Below are positions 1-11,395 of a DNA stretch of 64,000 nucleotides, piece after piece. The DNA is taken from contig JAEUOT010000025.1 of the NCBI GenBank assembly GCA_016790705.1, forward strand, positions 1 through 64,000, in the 5' to 3' direction. The first letter of the stretch is position 1, and the number at the start of each line of letters is the position of its first letter. The notes beneath the pieces are model-generated. The model worked only from the letters and a program-made list of their open reading frames with translations, was not told the origin of the DNA and did no database searches. This DNA comes from Hydrogenophaga sp. (GTDB taxonomy: Bacteria > Pseudomonadota > Gammaproteobacteria > Burkholderiales > Burkholderiaceae_C). The translations under genes and the position numbers were made by a program.

Positions 1-125
1 TTGCCGTTGATCATGTACGGACCGTCCATGAGCTTGAGCATGCGCTCGCCGTTGAACGGCGTGCCGGTGTGGCGCCAGGCCTCGTCGACGAGGTTGGTGG
101 GGTGCAGGTGGGTGTCGATGATCAT
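1..125 (-). CDS. Amidohydrolase family protein, N-terminal part (cut by window edge)
   Basis: Reading leftwards from an ATG at 125, the first 41 codons encode MIIDTHLHP followed by a stretch that aligns residue for residue, without gaps, with the N-terminus of the neighbouring gene (shared VDEAW/VDLAW, G-x-PF, MDGPY and NG blocks). The D-T-H-L-H-P segment is the HxH metal-binding motif of amidohydrolase-2 (TIM-barrel) enzymes. A GAGGAG ribosome site lies just upstream. The gene runs off the window, so substrate and length are unknown. It sits 38 bases downstream of its paralogue and is probably co-transcribed with it. Confidence 0.75.
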   Translation of the reverse strand, partial: MIIDTHLHPTNLVDEAWRHTGTPFNGERMLKLMDGPYMING

Positions 126-163
126 GTCGGTGGCTCCTCGATGCGGCGGTGACTTCGCTGTGC

Positions 164-1099
164 TCAGAACAGCGGGATCACCGGCTGCGGGGCCACGGGC
201 CTGGCCAGGCGTGCGTTCGCCTCTTCAAAAGTCTTCGGCACCGGCGTGGGCGCAAGGCCGATCATGCGTGCCACGTTGTTGCCCAGGTAGTCCTCGAGGG
301 TGTCTTCGTCGAGGTTCATGCCCTGCGGGGGGTTGGTGCACAGCACCTCCAGCAGGCGCAGCCACATGCCCGGCTCGTTGGGCGGCGTATCGCTGCCGAA
401 GAGGATCTTGTTCCTGGGCAGCTCCTTGGCGAACTCGACGATGCGGCTTTGCAGGCACCAGCCGCTTTCGCAGAAGACGTTGGGTTTCTCCATCGCCATC
501 TGGAAGGGCTCGAAGCAGTACACGCCACCGGTCTGCACGCCGAAGTGCGCCATGATGAAGTTGACGCTCGGGTACAGGTTGACCATCGGCGCCCATTCGG
601 TGGGAATGCTGTACGGCCCGTCGCCGGTGTGCACCTTCACGAGCACGCCCAGTTCGGCGCATTTGTCCAGCGCCGGGCGCACCCAGTCCTTCGCGCGGTC
701 GGGCCGGTAGGCGTGCATGTTGGCCTGGAACTGGACCATCTTGAAGCCGTGGTCCTTCACATAGCGCTCGATGGCCTCGACGCCGTGCTTCACCCCGCAG
801 CGCGGGTTGTAGACGAAGCAGCCGATGAAGCGGTCGGGGTGGCGCTGCGTGAGCTGCAGCGTGTAGGCCATGTAGTGGTCGATGGACTGGCGGCCGTCCA
901 TCACCGGGTCGGTCCAGGTGTAGATCGTGTTGCCCTGCGGCGGCTGGATGAAGGCGCGGTCAATGCGCCGCGGCTTGCCGTTGACGAAGTACGGCCCGTC
1001 CATCATGCGCAGCAGGTGCTCGCCGGTGAACGGCTCGCCGCCGTGGTGCCACGCGAGGTCGACGACCTCGGTCGGGTAGCAACTGATGTCGATGATCAC
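164..1099 (-). CDS. Amidohydrolase-2 family protein lacking the N-terminal HxH motif
   Basis: This 311-aa protein has the size and layout of amidohydrolase-2 TIM-barrel hydrolases/decarboxylases. Later family motifs are visible: VKVHTGDG near residue 180, FIMAHFG near 205 and [12 protein letters not shown] near 257, giving the usual histidines and the late catalytic aspartate. The N-terminus reads MIIDISCYP, so the two histidines of the HxH metal site are replaced by Ser and Tyr, whereas the downstream paralogue keeps them. The start is a GTG at 1099 with AAGGAG about seven bases upstream. The pair may form a hetero-oligomer or act on an aromatic acid, but no substrate can be assigned. Confidence is good for the family and low for activity. 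Confidence 0.8.
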   Translation of the reverse strand: MIIDISCYPTEVVDLAWHHGGEPFTGEHLLRMMDGPYFVNGKPRRIDRAFIQPPQGNTIYTWTDPVMDGRQSIDHYMAYTLQLTQRHPDRFIGCFVYNPRCGVKHGVEAIERYVKDHGFKMVQFQANMHAYRPDRAKDWVRPALDKCAELGVLVKVHTGDGPYSIPTEWAPMVNLYPSVNFIMAHFGVQTGGVYCFEPFQMAMEKPNVFCESGWCLQSRIVEFAKELPRNKILFGSDTPPNEPGMWLRLLEVLCTNPPQGMNLDEDTLEDYLGNNVARMIGLAPTPVPKTFEEANARLARPVAPQPVIPLF

Positions 1100-1367
1100 C
1101 GGAGACTCCTTCGCTGCACGCGGCGCACTGCCGGGGACGGCAGGTCCATGTGAGCAATCTCCGACCGACTTGCGAACCGCGCTCCGGACCCCATCTCGCG
1201 AGGGAAGGCCCGGAGGGTTCGCCGCGGCTGACCGCTTCTACTCACCCGTGAAGGTGGTTCTACCCGGCGCCGAATCGGGCTGTCAACGGGGCCTCTCCGG
1301 AGGTCGCGGGTGGAGCGGTCGCGCGGCGATACCATGCCGCCTCCTGCCACCTTGGCGGATGCACCCG

Positions 1368-2489
1368 ATGAGCACCGTTACCTACGACTACCCTCGCCAG
1401 GACGCCCAGGGCGTGTGCAGCACGCACCACGCCTGGGCCCGTGTGCCGCCGCCACTGAAGCCGGCGCAGAAGGAAGCGGCGCGGGCCCGGGCCGCCGAGT
1501 TGCTGAGGATGCACGATGCGGTGCTGGTGGCGCACTACTACGTCGACGGTGACCTGCAGGACCTGGCCCTGCAGACCGGCGGCTGTGTCGCCGACTCCCT
1601 GGAGATGGCGCGCTTCGGCCGCGACCACCCGGCCAGGACGCTGGTCGTGGCCGGCGTGCGCTTCATGGGCGAGACGGCCAAGATCCTCTCGCCGGACAAG
1701 CGGGTGCTGATGCCCGACCTGGAAGCGACCTGCTCGCTCGACCTGGGCTGCGCGCCCGACGACTTCGCGCGGTTCTGCGACGCCCACCCCGAGCGGCAGG
1801 TGGTTGTCTACGCCAACACCAGCGCCGCAGTGAAGGCGCGCGCCGACTGGATGGTGACGAGTTCGTGTGCGCTGGCCATCGTTCAGCACCTGAAGGACCG
1901 GGGCGACAAGATCCTCTGGGCCCCGGACAAGCACCTCGGGCGCTACATCCAGGAGCAGACCGGCGCCGACATGCTGATGTGGCAAGGCGCCTGCATCGTG
2001 CACGACGAGTTCAAGGGGCTCGAACTCGAGTTGCTGCGCAAGGAGCACCCCAAGGCGATGATCCTCGTGCACCCCGAGTCGCCGCACAGCGTGGTGGCGC
2101 AGGCCGACGTGGTGGGCAGCACCACGCAGCTGCTCAAGGCGGTGGTCGAGGGAAGTGCCCGGGAGTACATCGTGGCCACCGACAACGGCCTCATGCACCG
2201 CATGCGCCAGCTGGCCCCCGACAAGGCGCTCTTCGAAGCCCCGACGGCTGGCCGGAGCGCCACCTGCAAGAGCTGTGCGCACTGCCCCTGGATGGCGATG
2301 AACGAGCTTCAGGGGGTGGTGGCTTGCCTGGAGGCAGGCTCGGGCGAGATCCGGGTGCCCGAGCCCACGCGCACGCAGGCGCTGGGGTGCATCGAACGCA
2401 TGCTGGACTTCGTGAAGCGCAACCCGGCGGCCCTGGCGCAGCCGCGGCCCGGCAACGCCGGCTTGGTGCGCCACATCGGCGCGGCCTGA
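1368..2489 (+). CDS. nadA: Quinolinate synthase A
   Basis: NadA condenses iminoaspartate with dihydroxyacetone phosphate to quinolinate using an oxygen-sensitive [4Fe-4S] cluster. The 373-aa product shows the family blocks [13 protein letters not shown] near the N-terminus, [14 protein letters not shown], the first cluster cysteine in [11 protein letters not shown], the second in VTSSCA, and the C-terminal [11 protein letters not shown] block that gives the third ligand. The open frame extends further upstream, but the conserved part starts around the ATG at 1368; an ATG at 1359 is a possible alternative and neither has a strong ribosome site. nadC follows after 7 bases, so the two form an operon, with nadB on the opposite strand 2 kb away. 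Confidence 0.96.
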   Translation: MSTVTYDYPRQDAQGVCSTHHAWARVPPPLKPAQKEAARARAAELLRMHDAVLVAHYYVDGDLQDLALQTGGCVADSLEMARFGRDHPARTLVVAGVRFMGETAKILSPDKRVLMPDLEATCSLDLGCAPDDFARFCDAHPERQVVVYANTSAAVKARADWMVTSSCALAIVQHLKDRGDKILWAPDKHLGRYIQEQTGADMLMWQGACIVHDEFKGLELELLRKEHPKAMILVHPESPHSVVAQADVVGSTTQLLKAVVEGSAREYIVATDNGLMHRMRQLAPDKALFEAPTAGRSATCKSCAHCPWMAMNELQGVVACLEAGSGEIRVPEPTRTQALGCIERMLDFVKRNPAALAQPRPGNAGLVRHIGAA

Positions 2490-2496
2490 GCAGGCC

Positions 2497-3408
2497 ATGG
2501 CAAAGAAGCCGCCACAGGGCGAACGCATCGGCTTTGCCAGCCGCAACGAGACCCTGGAAGAGGCCCGCGAGCGCAACATCCACGACGCGCTGGCCGAGGA
2601 CATCGGCACCTGTGACTGGACCGGCTTGCTGGTGCCACCCGGCCGCCGCGTGCGCGCCCGGGTGATCGCGCGGGAGGCCGCCGTGCTGTGCGGCCGCGAG
2701 TGGTTCGGCGGCGTCGTGCATGCGCTGGACACCGCTGCGGCGCTGGACTGGCGCGTCGACGAGGGCGCATGGACGCAGCCCGACGCCCCGGTGGTCTTCA
2801 TCGAGGCCTACGCCCGCGCGTTGCTGGCCGCGGAACGGCCGGCGCTGAACTTCCTGCAGACCCTCAGCGCCACGGCAACCGCCACCCGCCGGCACGTGGA
2901 TGCGGTGGCCGGCGCCTCGCCGCTGCACGACGAAGGCCGGGGCTGCGCGATCCTCGACACGCGCAAGACGATTCCCGGCCTGCGCCAGGCGCAGAAGTAC
3001 GCCGTGCGCGTGGGTGGCGGGCAGAACCAGCGGCTGGCGCTGTGGCACGGCATCCTGATTAAGGAGAACCACATCGCCGCGGCCGGCGGCATCGGCCCGG
3101 TGCTGGCTGCCGCGCGCGACCTCGACGCCGGTGTCGAGATCCAGATCGAGGTCGAGACGCTGGCGCAGCTCGAGGAGGCGCTGGCCGCCGGTGCGCGCAG
3201 CGTGCTGCTGGACAACTTCACGCTGGAGAGCATGCGCGCGGCGGTCGCAGCAAACCGCGGCCGCGCCTTGCTCGAGGTCTCCGGCAGCGTGGAGCTGGCG
3301 CAGTTGCGCGACATCGCCGCCACAGGCGTCGACCGCATCTCCATCGGCAGGCTGACCAAGGACGTGAAGGCGGTGGACTTCTCGCTGCGCGTGCTGGGCC
3401 CGGCCTGA
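2497..3408 (+). CDS. nadC: Nicotinate-nucleotide pyrophosphorylase (carboxylating)
   Basis: NadC converts quinolinate and PRPP to nicotinate mononucleotide, CO2 and PPi, the third step of de novo NAD synthesis. The 303-aa length is typical. Recognisable blocks are LNFLQTLSATAT, the substrate-binding ILDTRKTIPGLR followed by K-Y-A-V-R-V-GGG-x-N-x-R, ILIKENHI, IEVETLAQLEEAL, LLDNF and the C-terminal VSGSV...GVDRISIGRLT phosphate-binding region. The ATG at 2497 lies 7 bases after the nadA stop, so translation is probably coupled. Nothing is abnormal in the reading frame. Confidence 0.96.
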   Translation: MAKKPPQGERIGFASRNETLEEARERNIHDALAEDIGTCDWTGLLVPPGRRVRARVIAREAAVLCGREWFGGVVHALDTAAALDWRVDEGAWTQPDAPVVFIEAYARALLAAERPALNFLQTLSATATATRRHVDAVAGASPLHDEGRGCAILDTRKTIPGLRQAQKYAVRVGGGQNQRLALWHGILIKENHIAAAGGIGPVLAAARDLDAGVEIQIEVETLAQLEEALAAGARSVLLDNFTLESMRAAVAANRGRALLEVSGSVELAQLRDIAATGVDRISIGRLTKDVKAVDFSLRVLGPA

Positions 3409-3527
3409 ACGCCGCGCCCGCCCGGCAGGCAAGGAGTCGCCGGGTTTTCGGGTCCCAATTCGGCCCTTTGCCCGGGCGCGACGCGGCGGATAAAGGAGGC
3501 TGCACATCTCCGAGCCGCCACCCCGCC

Positions 3528-3818
3528 ATGAACGCCGAGTTCACCTCCGTGCGCAACCATACCGAGCGCGCCGTCTTCGATGCCGTGATGACCAACGCGC
3601 CGCGCTACCCGGGGTTGGCAGGCAGTGCCGAGCTGCTGGCCGATGTTGCCTGCGTGGCGCTGAACCGCCTGCCCCCGCGCTACATCCGCCACGAAGTCGA
3701 CTACGTCTTCTACCTGAGCGAACGCGAGCGAGCCGACGCCGAGCGGCACCTGCACGACGCGGTCGACTACGCCTTCGGCTTCGTGCAGGCGCGCACCGCC
3801 ATGCGGGCGCGTGCCTGA
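3528..3818 (+). CDS. ComFB-like (late competence development) small protein
   Basis: This 96-aa protein has the ComFB family pattern: a helical N-terminus with NHTERAVFDAVM, a middle ALNRLPPRYIRHEVDYVFYLS block and a helical end. Founding members sit in the Bacillus comF operon, and cyanobacterial relatives have been reported as cyclic-dinucleotide receptors, so a signalling role is possible but unproven here. The frame is open upstream from 3468, but the ATG at 3528 starts exactly at the conserved region. It is preceded by a 119-base gap after nadC and is probably transcribed separately; no competence genes are nearby. Confidence 0.75.
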   Translation: MNAEFTSVRNHTERAVFDAVMTNAPRYPGLAGSAELLADVACVALNRLPPRYIRHEVDYVFYLSERERADAERHLHDAVDYAFGFVQARTAMRARA

Positions 3819-3911
3819 CCTGCCACGGTCAAACCGCACGCCGGCGGCCCTGGCGGCGGGCATCGCCGGTCAGGCGCCTGATACTACTGGGGGCATTCAC
3901 AACGCCATCGC

Positions 3912-4544
3912 ATGTACCTCGCGCGCCACGACCTCGCCCTGCTCGAAGCCCGACAACTCGACGATGGCACTGCACTGCCCGAAGCCCTGCGCCTCGAGGA
4001 GCTGCACGCGGACCAGCTCGATCAGGTGCTGCAGACCTACCGAGAGCTCGGCCACCGCCATCCCGAGGGCCGGCCGCAGCGGCGCTTCGCCAATCGGCTG
4101 CGGTTCGGCCGGCTGTGGATGGGCAAGCAGGTTGTGGCCAGCCTCTGGGTGGCGCATGGCGTTCACCGCTACATCGACGAGCTGAGCTGGCGCCTCCCGC
4201 TGCGCGATGACCAGTTCTGGGTGCGCGATGTCTTCGTCGCACCCGCCTGGCGGGGGCAGCGCCTGTACCAGTCGCTGCTGCGGCTGGTCGCCGCGCAGTG
4301 GCTGGAGCGCTTTCACTCCGCCTGGTCGGATGTGGACTGGAGCAATGCCGCTTCGATCAAGGCCCATGTCGCGGCCGGCTTCGAGGTGCGCCACCGCGTG
4401 CGCTCACTCGACCTCGCGGGCCGGCTGCGCCTGCGCGACCGACTCGTGGCTTGGCCCGATGCGGTGACCGCGCTCACGCCGCGCCGCCGCTGGCTGTGGC
4501 TCGGCGGCGAGGCTCGCCGCCAGCATCTGGACTGGGTGGCCTAG
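3912..4544 (+). CDS. GNAT-family N-acetyltransferase, substrate unknown
   Basis: The 210-aa product has a GNAT-like core in its middle: a strand reading FWVRDVFVAPAWRGQRLYQ, which matches the acetyl-CoA-binding V-x-P-x-x-R-G-x-x-L-x motif A, followed by SDVDWSNAASIKAHVAAGFEV, which resembles the usual N-x-x-S-x-x-x-x-x-x-x-GF motif B. The acceptor substrate cannot be told. It ends 18 bases before the stop of nadB on the other strand, so the two genes converge with no visible terminator between them. Confidence 0.65.
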   Translation: MYLARHDLALLEARQLDDGTALPEALRLEELHADQLDQVLQTYRELGHRHPEGRPQRRFANRLRFGRLWMGKQVVASLWVAHGVHRYIDELSWRLPLRDDQFWVRDVFVAPAWRGQRLYQSLLRLVAAQWLERFHSAWSDVDWSNAASIKAHVAAGFEVRHRVRSLDLAGRLRLRDRLVAWPDAVTALTPRRRWLWLGGEARRQHLDWVA

Positions 4545-4562
4545 AGGAGTCTGGCCAGCGCC

Positions 4563-6236
4563 TCAGGTCTCGCGGCTGCGCGCCGGCCGCGTCAGCACGG
4601 TCGGAAAGCTCACCGGCAGCGTGTGCGGGAAGTCGCGGCTGAAGTGCAGGCCGCGGCTCTCGTGCCGGTGCAGCGCGCTTTGCACGATCAGCTCGGCGCA
4701 CCCGACCAGGTTGCGCAGTTCGAGCAGATCTCGCGTCACACGGAAGTTGGCGTAGTAGTCGTCGATCTCGTCGCGCAGCAGCTTGATGCGATGCAGCGCG
4801 CGCTCCAGCCGCTTGGTGGTGCGCACGATGCCGACGTAGTTCCACATCAACAGGCGCAGCTCGTCCCAGTTGTGGGCGATGACGACCTGCTCGTCGGCGT
4901 CTTCCACCTGGCTCTCGTCCCACGGCGGCAGCGCGGGCGGAGGCGGTGCCGCCGCGGCCAGGATCGACTCGGCGCAGCTGCGCCCGAGCACCACGCACTC
5001 CAGCAGCGAGTTGCTGGCCAGCCGGTTGGCGCCATGCAGGCCGGTGTAGGTGGTCTCGCCCACCGCGAACAGGCCGGGCAGATCGGTGCGGCCCTCGAGG
5101 TCCGTCACCACGCCGCCGCAGGTGTAGTGGGCCGCCGGCACCACGGGGATCGGCTGCCGGGCGATGTCGATGCCCAGCGCCAGGCAGCGCGCGTGGATCG
5201 TCGGGAAATGCTCCTTCAGGAACGCCTCGCCCAGGGGCGTGGCGTCCAGCCACACGTGGTCCAGGCCATGCTTCTTCATCTCGAAGTCGATGGCCCGGGC
5301 CACGATGTCGCGCGGCGCAAGCTCTGCGCGCTCGTCGTGTTCGGGCATGAAGCGCGGCCCGAGCTGGGTGCCGCCCTCGCCGCCCGGCCCACCGCCGGGC
5401 AGCCGCAGCTGCGCGCCTTCGCCGCGCAGCGCCTCGGTGATGAGGAAGCTGCGCTCCTGCGGGTGATACAGGCAGGTCGGATGGAACTGGATGAACTCCA
5501 TGTTGCCCACGCGGCAGCCGGCACGCCAGGCCATCGCGATGCCGTCGCCGGTGGCGGTGTCGGGGTTGCTGGTGTAGCGGTACACCTTGCCCACGCCACC
5601 GGTGGCCAGCACCACGGCCGACGCGCGCAGCGTCTCCACGCGCCGGCTGTCGATGTCCAGTGCATAGACGCCCCAGCAGCGCGGCGCGGTGCGCTCGTCG
5701 CCTGCGGCCGGCCCGGCGGCATGGCGCACATGGCGGTTGGTGATCAGGTCCACGGCCATCCACCGCTCGCGCAGCGTGATGCCCGGATGCGCACGTGCAC
5801 GCGCCAGCAAGGCTTCGTGGATGGCCTTGCCCGTGGCATCGGCGGCGTGGGCGATGCGCCGCACGGCGTGACCGCCTTCGCGCGTGAGGTGCAGCCCGAG
5901 CGGGCCTTCGGGGTCGGGCGAGAACGGCACGCCCGAATCGACCAGCCAGCGCACGGCATCGGCGCTGCGCTCGGCGATGAAGCGGGCGGTGTGTTCGTCG
6001 ACCAGGCCGGCGCCGGCATCGAGCGTGTCGTGCACATGCGACTCGATGCTGTCGTCGCTGCCGAGCACGCCGACGATGCCGCCTTGCGCCCACGCGGTGG
6101 CACCCTCGTCGAGCTGGCGCTTGGCCAGCACCACCACCGGCAGGCGGTCGGCCAGGTGCAGCGCCACGGCGAGGCCCGCCAGGCCGGCGCCGACGATGAC
6201 CGCTGGCGGGCGGCCCGAAGGAGGTGCAGCGTTCAT
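4563..6236 (-). CDS. nadB: L-aspartate oxidase
   Basis: NadB is the FAD enzyme that oxidises L-aspartate to iminoaspartate, the substrate of NadA. The 557-aa length is normal. It begins with the Rossmann motif VIVGAGLAGLAVALHLAD, followed by WAQGGIVGVL, the ATGGVGKVYRYTSNP block, MEFIQFHPTCLY, and GLHGANRLASNSLLEC near residue 400, all typical of the succinate dehydrogenase/fumarate reductase flavoprotein superfamily. The C-terminal helical domain with NWDELRLLMWNYVGIVRT separates NadB from SdhA/FrdA. With nadA and nadC next door, the complete de novo pathway is encoded within 5 kb, though on two strands. Confidence 0.95.
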   Translation of the reverse strand: MNAAPPSGRPPAVIVGAGLAGLAVALHLADRLPVVVLAKRQLDEGATAWAQGGIVGVLGSDDSIESHVHDTLDAGAGLVDEHTARFIAERSADAVRWLVDSGVPFSPDPEGPLGLHLTREGGHAVRRIAHAADATGKAIHEALLARARAHPGITLRERWMAVDLITNRHVRHAAGPAAGDERTAPRCWGVYALDIDSRRVETLRASAVVLATGGVGKVYRYTSNPDTATGDGIAMAWRAGCRVGNMEFIQFHPTCLYHPQERSFLITEALRGEGAQLRLPGGGPGGEGGTQLGPRFMPEHDERAELAPRDIVARAIDFEMKKHGLDHVWLDATPLGEAFLKEHFPTIHARCLALGIDIARQPIPVVPAAHYTCGGVVTDLEGRTDLPGLFAVGETTYTGLHGANRLASNSLLECVVLGRSCAESILAAAAPPPPALPPWDESQVEDADEQVVIAHNWDELRLLMWNYVGIVRTTKRLERALHRIKLLRDEIDDYYANFRVTRDLLELRNLVGCAELIVQSALHRHESRGLHFSRDFPHTLPVSFPTVLTRPARSRET

Positions 6237-6413
6237 GGGGCAGCCCGCGCCGCAGCGGGGAAGGGCGACAAGCTGCCGATTCTATGAACCCCCACCATGG
6301 TGGCCATCGCCGCAGGCCGGCAGTCCGCCTATGATGGCTGTCAGACCGGTAAACAGGTTGCCGACCGAACCCCTGAGGGCCCCGCGCAAGACGGGGGCCA
6401 GGAGACCCCAGGA

Positions 6414-7733
6414 ATGAACCCCACGCGCGAAGACGAACCCTGGCCGGAGACAGTTCGCCGGTCGAGCGGCCGCCGCGACGAGCCACGCGACCGCGAGGAA
6501 CTGCTCGCGCCGTCGACCCAGATCGTCGCCGACCGCGACACCTACCTCGGCCAGGGGCGCCACGACGTCGGCCGGCGGATCTCCGACGACCAGGTCGAGC
6601 TGTTCGTCAACGGCGAAGCCGCTCCGTCGCTGCAACGCGAGATCGAGCAGCACACGCCCGAATTCATCGCGGTGCATGACCTGGGCGCCAGTGCGTCGCT
6701 GCGCCTGCTGGCCGGGCTGGCCGGCGCGGCGCACTCCACGGTGCAGAAGCTGACCATCCGACGCCAGGGCTACGGGCTGGCGCTGGCGGTGCTGCAGTTC
6801 GTCGAGGTGCCGCTTTCGGCCGGCGGGGCGGTGCGCGTGTATTCCACCGACGCCAGCACCGACGGGCCCACGCGCCAGGCGCTGGCACGCACGCTGCTCG
6901 CGCACAGCCGGCTTGGCGTGCTGATCGCCGGCGAGGTGCCGGCGCAAGCCCTGGCCACCGCGTTGCACCCGCTGCGCGAAGCCATGGGCCGCGGCCCGTG
7001 GACCAACCGCGAACTCCTGCTGGTGCCACTGGGCTCCAGCGCCGCGCTGGCATCGCAGGCCACTGCGCTCTCGGTGGGCACGCCGGTCGCCGTGCAGATC
7101 ACCCCGCAGGCCACCAAGCCCAAGCACATCTGGAACTTCGTCGCCGGTGCCTGGAACCGCCTGAACGGCGCGATGGGCGGTGCCCGCGCGCTGGAAGCCG
7201 ATATGGATCGCGCGGTGCCCAAGGCCACTCCGCCCGCCTCCGAGGCCGCCACGCAGCCCGGCACGCTGCAAGGCAGTTTCGCGCCCACCGTGCAAGCCGC
7301 GTTGGCGCCGAATGCAGCCGAGAGCGCGCCACCGCTGCTTTCGGCGGCGCAGGCCCCGCGCGCGATGCCGAGCCCGGGCAACACGAGCTGGCAGGAGTAC
7401 GTCGACCGCTGCATGGCGATCAAGGGCACGGTCAGCTGCTGCGTGTTCGACATCCATGCCGCCAAGCCACTGGCGCATGCCGGCCATGTGCCGCCGGCCG
7501 AGCGACTGGCCTACCAGGGCGCCAACCTGCTCGTCTCAGCGCTGGACGGCTCGCGGGCGCTGGGCCTGGGCTCCAGCCAGCCCGAGCTCGCGCTCAGCAC
7601 CAGCGGCCACCACCTCATCTTGCGCCCCGTGCCTGGCCACCCCGGCGTGGCGGTGCACATCGTGCTGCTGGCCAGTGCCGGCAACCTGACGCTGGCGCGC
7701 ATGCAGTTGGAACGCATCGAGGCGCCGACATAG
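6414..7733 (+). CDS. Conserved-looking hypothetical protein, 439 aa
   Basis: I do not recognise this protein. The ATG at 6414 has GGAG nine bases upstream; the frame is open further upstream from 6297. The N-terminal 35 residues are charged and probably disordered. Residues 50-230 look like a folded alpha/beta domain (VHDLGASASLRLL, LLAHSRLGVLIAGEVPA, LLLVPLGSSAALAS). An Ala/Pro-rich linker follows around 265-320, then a second domain (CMAIKGTVSCCVFDIHAAKPLAHAG ... HHLILRPVPGHPG) whose end is reminiscent of roadblock/LC7-like folds. No signal peptide or membrane segment is visible, so it is probably cytoplasmic. The repeat-rich gap 7734-7926 follows it. Confidence 0.6.
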   Translation: MNPTREDEPWPETVRRSSGRRDEPRDREELLAPSTQIVADRDTYLGQGRHDVGRRISDDQVELFVNGEAAPSLQREIEQHTPEFIAVHDLGASASLRLLAGLAGAAHSTVQKLTIRRQGYGLALAVLQFVEVPLSAGGAVRVYSTDASTDGPTRQALARTLLAHSRLGVLIAGEVPAQALATALHPLREAMGRGPWTNRELLLVPLGSSAALASQATALSVGTPVAVQITPQATKPKHIWNFVAGAWNRLNGAMGGARALEADMDRAVPKATPPASEAATQPGTLQGSFAPTVQAALAPNAAESAPPLLSAAQAPRAMPSPGNTSWQEYVDRCMAIKGTVSCCVFDIHAAKPLAHAGHVPPAERLAYQGANLLVSALDGSRALGLGSSQPELALSTSGHHLILRPVPGHPGVAVHIVLLASAGNLTLARMQLERIEAPT

Positions 7734-7740
7734 AGCCCCA

Positions 7741-7835
7741 GGCTCCGGCTCCGGCTCCGGCTCCGGCGTCGCCTCCGCCACCCCCCCGAGGGGCCTCATG
7801 CTGCGGACCGGCAAAGCCGGATCCGCGCATGCCCC
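7741..7835. repeat. GGCTCC hexamer repeat plus large hairpin in an intergenic gap
   Basis: Four perfect copies of GGCTCC run from about 7741, followed at 7790-7835 by an interrupted inverted repeat. Its paired blocks are GGGG/CCCC, CATGC/GCATG, GCGGA/TCCGC and CCGGC/GCCGG around an AAA loop. No T-run follows on either strand, so it is not a classical terminator. It lies between the 439-aa protein and the clpB stop and may be a dispersed palindromic element or a processive mRNA 3' end. The rest of 7734-7926 shows no gene. Confidence 0.55.
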
Positions 7836-7926
7836 TTGGCTATGTGCCGGCGCAAGTACACCCCGTGCCTCGAGAACAAGCACCCTCGGGCGGGTGGCGA
7901 AGCCGTAGCCCGGCGGCAGCCATCCT

Positions 7927-10515
<2,589 letters not shown>

Positions 10516-10547
10516 GGTGGATGCTCCGGAATGCTTGAACTGACGGG

Positions 10548-10576
10548 CATGTGGCGCTGACCGCCACCATTTCAAG
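10548..10576 (-). promoter_or_regulatory. Sigma-32 (RpoH)-like promoter of clpB
   Basis: On the minus strand, CTTGAAA (10570-10576) is separated by 15 bases from CCACATG (10548-10554). This fits the sigma-32 pattern CTTGAAA ... CCCCAT with one mismatch in the -10 core and a correct spacer. It lies 33 bases upstream of the clpB start codon, leaving room for a short leader with GGAG. The position in front of a classic heat-shock gene supports the call. Confidence 0.7.
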
Positions 10577-10626
10577 ACCTTGCACCCGCCAGGGTCAGGC
10601 CGGTTTGCGCTTGGTCAAACGGCGCT

Positions 10627-11376
10627 TCACGCCGCCCTCCAGTACGCGTAGGTCCAGGCGGTCTGCATGCCGGCGCGGCGGTACAGCGCCAGAGCGGGTG
10701 CGTTGCTGCCATCCACCTGCAGGAAGGCGCGGGTGATGCCACGGCGCTGCGCCTCCAGCGCCATGGCCCGGATCATCCGGCCGGCCAGCCCACGCCCCCG
10801 CTGGCTGGCCGCGGTGCGCAGGCCGTGCATGCTGAGCCAGCCCTGCGCGTAACAGGCGGCGCCGCAAGCCACCGTCTCGCCGCCCTCGCGCACGCTGGCG
10901 AACAGCGTTCCCTCGGCGCGCGACAACGCCTTCGAGCGGCTGGCTCCGTCCACCGGGTCCAGCCCCTCGCCCAGAAACATCGCCATCCACGCCGCGTCCG
11001 GGCGCGGATCCAGCGACACCCCGTCGGCGTCTTCGGCCAGGGTCAGCAGTCCATCGAGAGCGCCCGTCTGGGTCAGCGTCGGCTGCTCGCGCCGCAAACC
11101 CCGGTTGGCCAGCACCGGCCACCAGGCCTCGAACGTCGGCAGGTCCGGCAAGCGGAACACCGGGCGCAGGCCGGCGTCGCGGTAGCGCCGGGCGATGTGG
11201 TCGATCAACGCTGGATCTTGGACGCGGTGGTGCAGCGGGACCGCGCTGTGGGCCCGGCCCACGGTTCCGGTGTCCATGGGCAGCAGCCAGCCTTCGATGG
11301 CCTCCACCCGCTCGGGAGCGACCGCCGTCAGCGTGGCGCGTTCGATGGCTTCGATGTCGGCAGCGTTCAGGGGCAT
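10627..11376 (-). CDS. GNAT-family N-acetyltransferase, substrate unknown
   Basis: This 249-aa protein carries a clear GNAT acetyl-CoA motif near its C-terminus (SQRGRGLAGRMIRAMALEA, the Q/R-x-x-G-x-G/A loop), followed by DGSNAPALALYRRAGMQ, the usual N-x-x-A-x-x-L-Y-x-x-x-GF strand-helix. The N-terminal half (MPLNAADIEAIERATL ... EGWLLPMD) may be a second, degenerate GNAT lobe. The ATG at 11376 was chosen because upstream codons overlap moaE. It follows moaE by 19 bases and may share its transcript. The acceptor is unknown. Confidence 0.7.
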   Translation of the reverse strand: MPLNAADIEAIERATLTAVAPERVEAIEGWLLPMDTGTVGRAHSAVPLHHRVQDPALIDHIARRYRDAGLRPVFRLPDLPTFEAWWPVLANRGLRREQPTLTQTGALDGLLTLAEDADGVSLDPRPDAAWMAMFLGEGLDPVDGASRSKALSRAEGTLFASVREGGETVACGAACYAQGWLSMHGLRTAASQRGRGLAGRMIRAMALEAQRRGITRAFLQVDGSNAPALALYRRAGMQTAWTYAYWRAA

Positions 11377-11395
11377 GGGATCAGCGCCAAGGCGT

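Noticed and set aside
1100..1367. Possible riboswitch in the 268-base region between the amidohydrolases and nadA
   Set aside because: No pattern that I know (glycine, NAD-II, SAM or other) could be matched; only ordinary GC-rich small palindromes are visible.
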